NCBI GenBank assembly: GCA_958443265.1
Contig: CAUCKA010000006.1
Span: 65,478 to 129,477, forward strand
Reading direction: 5' to 3'
Length of the DNA stretch: 64,000 bases
From: an uncultured Collinsella sp.
GTDB lineage: Bacteria; Actinomycetota; Coriobacteriia; Coriobacteriales; Coriobacteriaceae
Shown here: piece by piece, positions 33,760-43,427 of the stretch
Numbering within the stretch: the stretch's first letter is position 1
Layout: the number at the start of each line of letters is the position of its first letter
Program-made: the position numbers and the translations under genes
Notes under the pieces: model-generated
The model's input: only the letters and a program-made list of their open reading frames with translations
The model's database searches: none
Told to the model about the DNA's origin: nothing

Positions 33760-34626
33760 CTAGAGACCAGGTTCTCCAAGCAGGTTAACAATGTGATATG
33801 CGAGATAACTCTTCTCGGCATCGGTAACGACGACGTTATAGGTAGACGCTAAGTGGTCGGCAATTGACTCCGCACACGAGAACGCCCTCGGATACGCCGT
33901 TTCATCGATACGGAACAGCGCGTCGCCATTGACCTGCCCCGCCGCGGGATCGAGCGCTCGCTGCGCAAAAAACTGCAAATGGCGAACGAAACGCTCGTAC
34001 GGCAACGAGGTGACGTCAAGGGTCGTGGCATAGTGCTCGGAAACAATCGCGAGCACGTCGCGAACAAGCTGGACCGAAACAATCAGACGGTCAGAGCGCT
34101 GCGGCATGGTGGCGTTGACGATATGCAGCGTAATAAAACCCTGCTCTTCTTCGCTCATCTGGATGCCCATATACTCCTTGATAATCTGCAGCGCACGGCC
34201 CGCAAGCGCATACTCCTTGCGATAGAACTGCTGGATCTCGAGCAGCAACGGATTCTCGCAGGGGACGCCCTTACGCTCGCGCTCCAAAGCAAGACTGATA
34301 TGGTCTGCGAGAGCAATGAGAATCTTGTCGTTGATATCAACATTGAGCTCTCGACGGAGCATCTGAACAATGTCCTCGGAAATCACGAGGTTGACGGTGG
34401 GGATGGACTCCAAAAGATGTGCCAAGCGATCAATCGTACGCGAATCCTGAGAAGTGCCCTCCTGCAGCGCATAGGTCTTTTCGACCGATGCATCATCGAT
34501 AGCGTCGCCGGCATGACGGCCAAAGCAGAGGCCTCGACCGATGACGATGAGCTCGGAGCCATCGTCCGAAGTGACCATTGCGACGTTATTGTTGAAAACT
34601 CGCTTGATAACCACGGCACCCACCAC
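33760..34626 (-). CDS. BglG/LicT-family transcriptional antiterminator
   Basis: 288 residues from GTG 34626; another GTG 12 nt downstream would give MVIKRVFNNN, the usual family start. The N-terminal CAT RNA-binding domain (VIKRVFNNNVAMV ... ELIVIGRGLCFGRHAGD) is followed by PRD1 (with VNLVISEDIV, ALADHISLALER) and PRD2 (GFITLHIVNA, EKSYLAYHIVNLLG), each with conserved histidines for PTS phosphorylation. It should bind an RAT hairpin in the operon's mRNA. I did not find a convincing RAT/terminator pair upstream of EIIA (35146-35360) or before EIICB (33661-33759). It sits between EIIA and EIICB genes. Confidence 0.9.
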   Translation of the reverse strand: MVGAVVIKRVFNNNVAMVTSDDGSELIVIGRGLCFGRHAGDAIDDASVEKTYALQEGTSQDSRTIDRLAHLLESIPTVNLVISEDIVQMLRRELNVDINDKILIALADHISLALERERKGVPCENPLLLEIQQFYRKEYALAGRALQIIKEYMGIQMSEEEQGFITLHIVNATMPQRSDRLIVSVQLVRDVLAIVSEHYATTLDVTSLPYERFVRHLQFFAQRALDPAAGQVNGDALFRIDETAYPRAFSCAESIADHLASTYNVVVTDAEKSYLAYHIVNLLGEPGL

Positions 34627-34632
34627 AAGAAT

Positions 34633-35145
34633 TTACTCGGAAAGCCAGACGACAGGCTCTTTAACAGCAACAGGGCCGGAAGCATGCTCACGAAGAGTCG
34701 ACTTCTCCGAGCGCTCGCACACGATAACGAAGACCGTAGGATCGAAGCCGGCGGCGCGGACCGCGTCGAAATCGACCTCGACGAGGGGCTGGCCCGCGTC
34801 AACATGGTCACCCTGGGCAACAAGCGCATGGAAGCCCTTGCCCTCAAGTTTAACAGTGTCGATTCCGATATGCAGCATCACCTGAGCAGAGCTGTCGTCG
34901 GACATGATGCCCAGCGCGTGCTCAGTCGGAAACAGTGCCGCGACGGTACCGGAGACAGGAGCGCACACCGTTCCCTCTTGGGGAACCACGGCAACGCCAT
35001 CGCCCACGGCACGGCTGCTAAAAGCGGGATCATTGGTATTTTCTAGATGAACAAGCTCGCCGGAAACAGGAGCGAGGATTTCGAACTCGGAAGTTGCAGT
35101 CTTCTGCTCATCCGAACCGCCCATCAGGCGAGAAAAGAAACCCAT
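34633..35145 (-). CDS. crr: PTS glucose-type EIIA protein
   Basis: 170 residues from ATG 35145 (AAGGG upstream); the longer frame to 35208 is not supported. The EIIA-Glc fold is shown by ILAPVSGELVHLENTNDPAFSSRAVGDGVAVVP, the His pair in FPTEHALGIM and VMLHIGIDTVKLEGKGF, and the end VVWLSE. The second His (in HIGIDT) takes phosphate from HPr and gives it to EIIB. It is first in the alpha-glucoside operon, so it is likely dedicated to that system, though it may serve others. The gene symbol is by family only. Confidence 0.9.
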   Translation of the reverse strand: MGFFSRLMGGSDEQKTATSEFEILAPVSGELVHLENTNDPAFSSRAVGDGVAVVPQEGTVCAPVSGTVAALFPTEHALGIMSDDSSAQVMLHIGIDTVKLEGKGFHALVAQGDHVDAGQPLVEVDFDAVRAAGFDPTVFVIVCERSEKSTLREHASGPVAVKEPVVWLSE

Positions 35146-35360
35146 GGTGGCATGTCCCTTCATAAATATAGCCCAACCAAAATCAAGCGAATGCATCCAC
35201 AGAGACACACCCGTTCAAAGACTTTGGTTAGACCCACGTCCGAGGGACTCGGTAACCTTCCGCATTTCTTTTTACGGGAGCTATTGTAGACAAGCCCAAA
35301 GCCAGAACAATCATTATGACCGGTGAGCGGTATTTTTTCTTCGATAAACGGTATTTAGGC
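35146..35360 (-). other. Upstream region of the alpha-glucoside PTS operon
   Basis: AT-rich leader of about 200 nt. A direct repeat ATACCG occurs twice on the minus strand (near 35322-35354), just upstream of CATAAT, a possible -10. A short stem CCGAG / CTCGG sits near 35242-35256. No RAT consensus could be confirmed. Confidence 0.35.
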
Positions 35361-35409
35361 GGCACTTAGGGACGTTCCTTTCCCGCCGGCACCCAGGGAC
35401 ACTCCTTGC
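35361..35409. repeat. GGGACGTTCC ... GGGACACTCC repeat
   Basis: Begins with 20 bases identical to 22281-22300, continues with CCGCCGGCACCCAGGGAC and ACTCCTTGCAG. It sits between the EFR1 gene's 3' end and the PTS operon promoter. Two GGGAC boxes are spaced about 26 nt apart in direct orientation. Confidence 0.75.
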
Positions 35410-35425
35410 AGCAATTTCGCATGCG

Positions 35426-36187
35426 TTAGATGAAGAGCTCGCATTCCTTCCGCACGACGCAAGCCTTGCTCAGCATCTGGGAAACAGCGGATAGCTTGTT
35501 GGGATCAAGCTTGCGAGCGCCTCGCGGGCATACGGCGATGCAGCGCATGCAGGAGATGCACGCCTCGTCAGCTGCTCGCTTGGGGTCGCCCTTGTCGATA
35601 GCACAAACGGGACACGCCGCGGCGCATGCACCGCAGGAGACGCATTCCTCTGTTGCCTCGGGTGCCATACGGCGACCTCCAGCTTGTTTATAAGGGCGAT
35701 TGCCGGGGATAGAGGGCTCGGACGCATCCTCAGCCAACAGCTTTTGCTGAATTTGTTGCGCAAACTCTGCGAGCTGCGCCGCATCCTGCGCATCCGGTCG
35801 CCCAGCAGCAAACTGACGAGCAACGGAATGCTCAGCAATAGCAGAAACAGCTGCAACCACCCTAAATCCGGCGCGCTTCGCAACGTCCTCCAGCTCTACG
35901 AGCGTGTCCTCAAACGCGCGGTTTCCGTATACACAAACCAAAACAGCCCGAGCCCCGTTGCCGCGCACCATGCCCAACCGGTCAGCCACCACAGCCGGGA
36001 TTCTACCGGCATACGCCGGCACAGAGATTACGGCCACGTCGTCCTCAGTCATCGAGACAGCGCTGAGATCTAGCCCGCTATCGGTCAGATCGACGGTAAC
36101 GGTATTATTGTCCAGCGCCCCGGCCACAAGGCCAGACACCTTCCGCGTTCCACCCGTCGGACTAAACACAATTTCGAATACGCTCAT
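35426..36187 (-). CDS. EFR1-family flavodoxin-ferredoxin fusion protein
   Basis: 253 residues. The N-terminal flavodoxin-like domain begins SVFEIVFSPTGGTRKVSGLV (a phosphate loop of the S-x-T-G-G/N-T type), with VPAYAGRIPAV as the second FMN loop. The C-terminal 70 residues hold two [4Fe-4S] motifs: CVSCGACAAACPVCAID and CISCMRCIAVCPRGARKL. Such proteins shuttle electrons in anaerobes; partners are unknown. The gene stands alone, with a GGGAGAGGG site near the start. The last residues CELFI are variable. Confidence 0.9.
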   Translation of the reverse strand: MSVFEIVFSPTGGTRKVSGLVAGALDNNTVTVDLTDSGLDLSAVSMTEDDVAVISVPAYAGRIPAVVADRLGMVRGNGARAVLVCVYGNRAFEDTLVELEDVAKRAGFRVVAAVSAIAEHSVARQFAAGRPDAQDAAQLAEFAQQIQQKLLAEDASEPSIPGNRPYKQAGGRRMAPEATEECVSCGACAAACPVCAIDKGDPKRAADEACISCMRCIAVCPRGARKLDPNKLSAVSQMLSKACVVRKECELFI

Positions 36188-36404
36188 CGAGGCACCCTCT
36201 CCCTACGCCTAGCAACGCGTCAAGCCGTTTTCACATTCAGACAGAGTATACGGCGCATGGGGGGAGCTCCCCGTTTTGGTGCGCCAGGCACCCCAATGCA
36301 CCCACCCTACGCTGTCTGCCTCTTCGTTTTGTATAAATTACGGTACAGATTGTATATATTTACGGGATACCGCCACGTTCTCCTGAGGTACCCCATCCTG
36401 GCCC
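36188..36404. other. Intergenic stretch upstream of EFR1
   Basis: It holds the likely EFR1 promoter (TATACT on the minus strand near 36247) and an AT-rich TTGTATAAAT ... TATATATTTAC segment near 36328-36362 of unknown use. No gene is supported. Confidence 0.35.
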
Positions 36405-36638
36405 GTGCAAAAAACGGAGTATTCTGCAACGTGACCGCGCCAGCACCGCCGCGGGTGGGCAAAACTGTAGGGCGCCGTATCATTCTAAGTCCCGACATGG
36501 CGAGAATGACGCGCCCCCTGCTCCGGAAAACGGCGAAATCTGACTCGGAACGCTCGCTAGGGATATCCGAAGGCCACCGTTGGCGACGTCGAATCATATG
36601 CAGACAACTCGAACTGCAGAATACTCCAAAAAATGCAC
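36405..36638. repeat. 234-bp element with inverted ends (MITE-like)
   Basis: GTGCAAAAAACGGAGTATTC plus TGCA at 36405-36428 is matched in inverse at 36615-36638. The shared parts are GTGCA and GAGTATTCTGCA; the 7-nt segment between them reads AAAAAAC in one arm and TTTTTTG in the other. An internal dyad TCATTCT / AGAATGA lies near 36480-36510. Open frames across it in both directions resemble no family. Likely a non-autonomous mobile element or a structured RNA gene. Confidence 0.6.
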
Positions 36639-36749
36639 GGCGCACCCCATAGAACCCATTGCTGCATGGCAGGAAACAAGCCCACGGCATCCTCTAGATG
36701 CATTCCCGAGGAAATCACATTTGAACTAGCGATCGGATACGGCAAACAA

Positions 36750-36781
36750 AAGGGCCCCGAACGTAGTTGCTCGGGGCCCTT
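36750..36781 (-). terminator. Terminator of the DEAD-box helicase gene
   Basis: An 11-bp perfect stem AAGGGCCCCGA / TCGGGGCCCTT followed on the minus strand by TTGTTT. It lies 32 nt beyond the helicase stop codon. Confidence 0.88.
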
Positions 36782-36813
36782 GGTTCACCTCGCTCTAGCG
36801 GGCGATGCGTATG

Positions 36814-39084
<2,271 letters not shown>

Positions 39085-39356
39085 ATGTTGTTGTTCCTTA
39101 TCTGCACGCGCAATGGACACGGCATGCGGCCGCGCGGGCGTGCTTGGTAGTGCGCTAATACATACAAAAACGGGTGCGCACAGAGAGGACGTTGCTCAGC
39201 ACGCTGGCGATCGCTTTGGCAGCCCTATCGCGCGCCGTCCAGACGCAGCAGCTCTAAGCGATGGAGCAGATTCGCCGCGGGTTAGTATACCCGTACTCCG
39301 TATGCCCCCACGTAAACCACAGATGACGAGGCGGACGGGGCGGACCTGGGCCAATT
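39085..39356. other. Leader region of the helicase gene
   Basis: 272 bp upstream of the helicase start. Long 5' leaders are common for cold-shock-type helicase mRNAs, but no motif could be assigned. No gene is supported here. Confidence 0.35.
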
Positions 39357-39493
39357 GTCTCAATCTGTAACAGATACTCAGCAAAAACCGGTCCAGCTGT
39401 TATAGATCGAGACAAACTCAAACCTCGCAAAACAAAATCTCGATCTATAACAATTAGAGGTCATTTTCCCTGCTAGATGTTACAGATTGAGAT
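39357..39493. repeat. 57-bp palindrome cluster A (2 units)
   Basis: Units at 39357-39413 and 39437-39493, each 57 nt, 80 bp apart start to start. The arms are variants of GTCTCGATCTGTAACA and its complement. Both units carry TATAA or TTATA changes (TGTTATAG in unit 1, CTATAACA in unit 2). Unit 1 has its central segment in the opposite orientation to unit 2. A degenerate CATCTGTAATG trace lies about 40 nt further on. Confidence 0.93.
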
Positions 39494-39566
39494 GTTTGGC
39501 AGGGACTGCCAACGATTGAGCAGCCGCCCTCATCTGTAATGAAAAGTCATACAGTCCAACTATTAC

Positions 39567-39597
39567 TAGACACCCCCAGGGGGTATGGGTGTATAGT
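39567..39597 (+). promoter_or_regulatory. copA promoter with CsoR-type operator
   Basis: TAGACA (39567-39572) and TATAGT (39592-39597) flank a dyad ACCCCCAGGGGGT, followed by ATGGGTGT. G/C runs of this kind are typical of CsoR operators in copA promoters, and csoR lies downstream in the same block. The 19-bp spacer is long, so a MerR-type regulator could also fit. Confidence 0.6.
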
Positions 39598-39644
39598 ATC
39601 GGTTGGTTAACAATTCCAACACTAAACTACAGAAAGGAGAAGCC

Positions 39645-41984
39645 ATGGCTCAAGATAAATTCGATGTGGGTGGCATGACGTGCGCCGCCTGCCAGGCGCA
39701 CGTAGACCGCGCCGTGAGCAAGCTCGACGGCGTCGAGAGCGTCGCGGTCAATCTGCTCGCCGGCTCTATGCTGGTGGACTACGACCCTGCGCAGGTCTCC
39801 CCCGACGATATCTGCACCGCCGTCGACCGCGCTGGCTACTCGGCCTCACCCGTCAGCACGGGCACCGACGCCGCCCAAAGCGGCAGTACGCAAGCCAGGT
39901 CCGGCGCCGCCCATATGGAGTCGCCGACCAAAAAGTTGGAGGCCGCCGCCTCTGCCATGCGCACCCGCCTCATCGTCTCAATCGTCTTCCTCATCCCGCT
40001 GTTCTACATAGGCATGGGGCACATGCTCGGTTGGCCACTGCCCGGCGTCTTCACCGACCACACCCACAGCATGACGCTCGCCCTCACCGAACTCGTCTTG
40101 CTCATCCCCATCGTCTACGTCAACGACGCGTACTTTATCAACGGCTTCAAGTCGCTCGTGCACGGCGCGCCCACCATGGACGCCCTCATCGCCGTCGGCG
40201 CCACCGCTTCCATTGCCTGGTCGCTCTACGCCATGTTCATCATGGCCGACCAGCTAGCCGCAGGTCAGGTGCACGAGGCCATGATGACGGGCATGGACAA
40301 CCTCTATTTTGAGAGCGCGGGCACGATTCTGTCGCTCGTCACCGTGGGCAAATACCTCGAGACGCGCAGCAAGTCCAAGACCGGCGGCGCCATCGAGGCG
40401 CTCATCGACTTGGCGCCCAAGACCGCGACCGTCGTTGCCGATGACAGCACCGAGACCACGGTGGACGTCGACAGTATCCTTCCCGGCCAGGTCCTGCGCG
40501 TGCGCCCCGGCGAGTCTATCCCCGTCGACGGCGTGGTACTCGAGGGCGCGTCGGCCGTGGACGAGAGTGCGCTCACCGGCGAGTCCATCCCCGTGGAAAA
40601 GACCGCCGGCGACACCGTCAACGCCGCCACCGTCAACCGCACCGGTTCGTTTACCTTCCGTGCCACACGCGTGGGCGCCGACACGTCGCTTGCCAAAATC
40701 ATCCAGCTCGTCGAGGACGCCAACGCCACCAAGGCGCCCATCGCCCGCCTGGCCGACAAGGTCGCCGGCGTGTTTGTGCCCGTGGTGTTCGTGATCTCGG
40801 CCGTGACCTTTGCGGTATGGATGGCGCTGACCGGCAGCATAAACGAGGCGCTCACCTCCGCCGTGGCCGTGTTGGTGATCAGCTGCCCGTGCGCACTCGG
40901 CCTGGCCACGCCCGTCGCCATTATGGTGGGCACCGGCAAGGGCGCCGAGATGGGCATTCTGTTTAAGAGCGCCGAGGCGCTGGAGAATCTGCGCAACGTG
41001 GGCACCGTGGTGCTCGATAAGACCGGCACCGTCACCCGCGGCAAGCCGGCCGTGACCGACATTGTGGTTGCCGTGCGCGCCGACGGCTCGCCCGCCATGA
41101 GCGAAAAGTCGCTGCTCAAGCTGGCCGCCGCGTTGGAGCGCTCGAGCGAGCACCCGCTGGCCGAGGCGATTATGGCCGAGTGCGAGGCACGCGGAATTGT
41201 CGCGCGCATGGTCGAGGACTTTGCCGCCGTGCCCGGTCGTGGCGTAACGGCGCGCGAGGGGCAGAATGTCATCGCCGCCGGCAACGTACGCCTGATGAAC
41301 GAGTTGGGCGTTACCGTGCCCGCGGGTCTTACCGAGCAATTTGCCGCCGAGGGCAAAACACCGCTGTTCTTTGCCAAGAACGGCGAGCTTGTCGGCACCA
41401 TCGCCGTGGCTGACGAGGTCAAAGAGACGAGCGCCGGGGCCATCGCCGCGCTCCGCAAGCTCGGCGTCGACGTGCGCATGCTCACCGGCGACAACCGCGT
41501 GACGGCCGAGGCTATCGCCCGCCGCGTGGGACTCACCAGCGAACAGGTCATCGCCGACGTCCTCCCCGCCGACAAGGAACGCCACGTGCGCGAACTGCAG
41601 GATGCGGGCGGCAAGGTCGCCATGGTGGGCGACGGCATCAACGACTCCCCCGCCCTGGCGCGCGCCGACGTGGGCCTTGCGATCGGCACCGGCGCCGACA
41701 TCGCCAAGGAGGGCGCCGACGTGGTACTCATGCGCAGCGACCTCATGGATGTTGCGCGCGCCATCGAGCTTTCGCGCGCCACGATCCGCAACATCAAGCA
41801 GGACCTGTTCTGGGCGCTGTTCTACAACGGCATCGGCATTCCGCTGGCGGCAGGCGTGTTCTTCCCCCTCACCGGTTGGCAGCTCTCGCCGATGTTCGGC
41901 GCCGCGGCCATGAGCCTGTCGAGCGTGTGCGTCGTAAGCAATGCGCTGCGCCTACGAACCTTTAAGCCTAAAGTGGCAAAATAG
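39645..41984 (+). CDS. copA: Copper-exporting P1B-type ATPase
   Basis: 779 residues from ATG 39645 (AAAGGAG upstream). One N-terminal heavy-metal domain (GGMTCAACQAHV, Cys13 and Cys16) is followed by about eight membrane segments, the metal-site CPCALGLATP, the phosphorylation loop DKTGTVTRG, TGE in ALTGESIPVEK, the HP motif (SEHPLAEAI) and GDGINDSPAL. C-P-C plus Asn/Tyr and Met/Ser patterns in the last helices (YNGIGIPLAAG, MSLSSVCVVSNALRL) indicate Cu(I) transport out of the cytoplasm. It precedes copZ and csoR in the same direction. Confidence 0.96.
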   Translation: MAQDKFDVGGMTCAACQAHVDRAVSKLDGVESVAVNLLAGSMLVDYDPAQVSPDDICTAVDRAGYSASPVSTGTDAAQSGSTQARSGAAHMESPTKKLEAAASAMRTRLIVSIVFLIPLFYIGMGHMLGWPLPGVFTDHTHSMTLALTELVLLIPIVYVNDAYFINGFKSLVHGAPTMDALIAVGATASIAWSLYAMFIMADQLAAGQVHEAMMTGMDNLYFESAGTILSLVTVGKYLETRSKSKTGGAIEALIDLAPKTATVVADDSTETTVDVDSILPGQVLRVRPGESIPVDGVVLEGASAVDESALTGESIPVEKTAGDTVNAATVNRTGSFTFRATRVGADTSLAKIIQLVEDANATKAPIARLADKVAGVFVPVVFVISAVTFAVWMALTGSINEALTSAVAVLVISCPCALGLATPVAIMVGTGKGAEMGILFKSAEALENLRNVGTVVLDKTGTVTRGKPAVTDIVVAVRADGSPAMSEKSLLKLAAALERSSEHPLAEAIMAECEARGIVARMVEDFAAVPGRGVTAREGQNVIAAGNVRLMNELGVTVPAGLTEQFAAEGKTPLFFAKNGELVGTIAVADEVKETSAGAIAALRKLGVDVRMLTGDNRVTAEAIARRVGLTSEQVIADVLPADKERHVRELQDAGGKVAMVGDGINDSPALARADVGLAIGTGADIAKEGADVVLMRSDLMDVARAIELSRATIRNIKQDLFWALFYNGIGIPLAAGVFFPLTGWQLSPMFGAAAMSLSSVCVVSNALRLRTFKPKVAK

Positions 41985-42013
41985 GTTCACCCTTAAGTCC
42001 ATTTAGAACGGGT

Positions 42014-42106
42014 TTTCCAGGTGCCCGAGATTGACCTGAAAGAGGAGCGACGCGTACTTTGGTACGCGAGCGACGGCTTGAAGGCCAAGGTCGGGTGCCT
42101 GGGAAA
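42014..42106 (+). repeat. Long hairpin between copA and copZ
   Basis: The outer arms TTTCCAGGTGCCCGA (42014-42028) and TCGGGTGCCTGGGAAA (42091-42106) pair with a few G-U positions. The inner stem CGCGTAC-TTTG-GTACGCG (42051-42068) is perfect, with GAGCGA and GCGAC shoulders. It could be an mRNA-stability or processing hairpin, or a palindromic repeat unit. There is no T-run, so simple termination is unlikely. Confidence 0.6.
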
Positions 42107-42131
42107 GCCGACACAACAGAGAGGAATACCG

Positions 42132-42353
42132 ATGCGATACACAATCAAGACTTCCGGCCTCATGTGCGGCCACTGCGACGCCACCGTCGAGACGGCGTTG
42201 CTCAACGTTGCCGGCGTGACCGACGCCGACGCCGATCACGAGACCCAGACCGTCCAGGTTGAGTGCGCCGACACCGTGACCGCCGAGCAGCTCGCTGCCG
42301 CCGTCGAGGGCGCCGGCGAGAAGTTCCACGCCCTGTCCGTGACCGCCGCGTAG
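42132..42353 (+). CDS. copZ: CopZ-like copper chaperone
   Basis: 73 residues from ATG 42132 (GAGAGGAATACCG upstream); the upstream frame opening at 42021 runs through the hairpin and is rejected. A single heavy-metal-associated domain, YTIKTSGLMCGHCDATVETALLNVAGV, with the MxCxxC copper site (MCGHC). It should carry Cu(I) to CopA. It lies between copA and csoR. Confidence 0.9.
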   Translation: MRYTIKTSGLMCGHCDATVETALLNVAGVTDADADHETQTVQVECADTVTAEQLAAAVEGAGEKFHALSVTAA

Positions 42354-42401
42354 CAGCTACCAGAAGCATTCGACCCCATCGACCAGAAACGAGGACCCGC
42401 C

Positions 42402-42674
42402 ATGATGGCAGACCACAAATCGGTGACCCGCATGCTCAAGACGGCACGCGGCCAGATCGACGGCATCTTGCGGATGGTCGATGAGGACCGCTACTGCGTC
42501 GATATTTCCACGCAGCTCATGGCAACGCAGGCGCTCATTGCGCGCATCAACGCCGACGTGCTCAAGGCGCATATCGAGGGCTGCGTGACTTCGGCAATCG
42601 AATCGGGCGACGAAGACCTCAAGGCCGCCAAGCTCGCCGAGATCGAACGCGTCGTCGACAAGCTCTCCAAGTAA
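42402..42674 (+). CDS. csoR: CsoR-family copper-sensing repressor
   Basis: 90 residues, all-helical. It has the DUF156/CsoR pattern: VTRMLKTARGQIDGILRMVDEDRYCVDISTQLMA, with the first Cys in RYC, and LKAHIEGCVTSAI, providing His and the second Cys. These three ligands (C-H-C) bind Cu(I). It probably represses the copA promoter (dyad at 39567), giving copper-induced export. A GAGGACC site precedes ATG 42402; ATG 42405 is also possible. Confidence 0.93.
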   Translation: MMADHKSVTRMLKTARGQIDGILRMVDEDRYCVDISTQLMATQALIARINADVLKAHIEGCVTSAIESGDEDLKAAKLAEIERVVDKLSK

Positions 42675-42675
42675 T

Positions 42676-42772
42676 TGGGGCATTGGGGACGGACTGCTTT
42701 GCACCTTCTTGGTGCATCGGGGACAGGTATGTTTGCACCACCTTGGTGCAGATTGACCTGTCCCCCTTGCTC
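42676..42772. repeat. GGGGAC-family compound palindrome
   Basis: GGGGACGGACTG, then GGACAGGT ... ACCTGTCC inverted arms around TGCACCA ... TGGTGCA. TTTGCACC(A) occurs twice in direct orientation and GGTGCA twice. The central TTGGTGCA elements make nested stems. It closes the copper block and precedes the zinc-ribbon gene. Confidence 0.7.
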
Positions 42773-42820
42773 TAAATCGGGTATAAAGGCGTGCAGCATA
42801 TCGAACGAAAGGCAATTTGC

Positions 42821-43294
42821 ATGAATGACTTTATGAAGGGCCGCAATGGCGCCGATGAGCTCACCATCGTTATGGGCTTTGTCGGCATCGTCATCGCGAT
42901 GATCGGATCGATAGCCCATATCCAGTGGCTCAGCTGGATTGCCATCGCCGTAATCGTGATTGGCGTGCTGCGCGGCCTGTCCAAAAATATCGATGCACGT
43001 CGCAAGGAAAACGCGGCCTTTGTCGCCGCGACCGCTAACGTCCCCGGCCTGGGCAAGTTCGTAGCGAGCTTGGGTAGCGGCACCGCGGCTGCCAACGCCT
43101 CGCGCACGGCCGGTACCAGCAAGGAAGACTTTGAGCGTGCCAAGCGCACGGCCAAGAAGATGTGGAAGGGTCGCAAGACCACAGCATACCTCAAGTGCCC
43201 CAACTGCGGCCAGATGCTCTCCGTCCCCAAGGGCAAAGGCAAGATCCGCGTCACCTGCCCCAAGTGCCACGCCAAGATGGAAACCCGCTCCTAG
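42821..43294 (+). CDS. Membrane protein with C-terminal zinc ribbon
   Basis: 157 residues from ATG 42821 (AAAGG upstream). Two adjacent hydrophobic segments (LTIVMGFVGIVIAMIGSIAH and LSWIAIAVIVIGVLRGL) are followed by a basic linker and a C-terminal zinc ribbon (CPNCGQMLSVPKGKGKIRVT, then CPKCHAKME). A membrane-anchored cytosolic ribbon could bind nucleic acid or a metal; the family is common in Firmicutes and Coriobacteria but uncharacterised. It is a single gene between the palindrome at 42676 and a shared terminator. Confidence 0.8.
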   Translation: MNDFMKGRNGADELTIVMGFVGIVIAMIGSIAHIQWLSWIAIAVIVIGVLRGLSKNIDARRKENAAFVAATANVPGLGKFVASLGSGTAAANASRTAGTSKEDFERAKRTAKKMWKGRKTTAYLKCPNCGQMLSVPKGKGKIRVTCPKCHAKMETRS

Positions 43295-43356
43295 CGCCCG
43301 CACGCGGGACAAATTAATCAGGTTTGTTTGTCCCAAATCTTAAGTATTTGTTCGAT

Positions 43357-43394
43357 AAAAAAGCCGAGGCCTCGTGTTGAGACCTCGGCTTTTT
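43357..43394. terminator. Bidirectional terminator, zinc-ribbon gene / amidohydrolase
   Basis: AAAAAGCCGAGG ... CCTCGGCTTTTT with CTC/GAG extension (43358-43369 / 43383-43394). A-run and T-run flank the stem on both sides, serving the two convergent genes. Confidence 0.9.
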
Positions 43395-43427
43395 GCATGC
43401 GGCAACGGAGCTGCCCCTTTGTCACAT

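Noticed and set aside
35146..35360. An RAT antiterminator site before the EIIA gene
   Set aside because: A BglG-type regulator is encoded, but I could not match the RAT consensus with an overlapping terminator; only a loose GGATGCATTCGC similarity was seen.
36257..36690. Frames of 131 aa (+) and 127 aa (-) over the MITE-like element
   Set aside because: No family match, no good ribosome sites, and they overlap each other; the inverted ends explain the region better.
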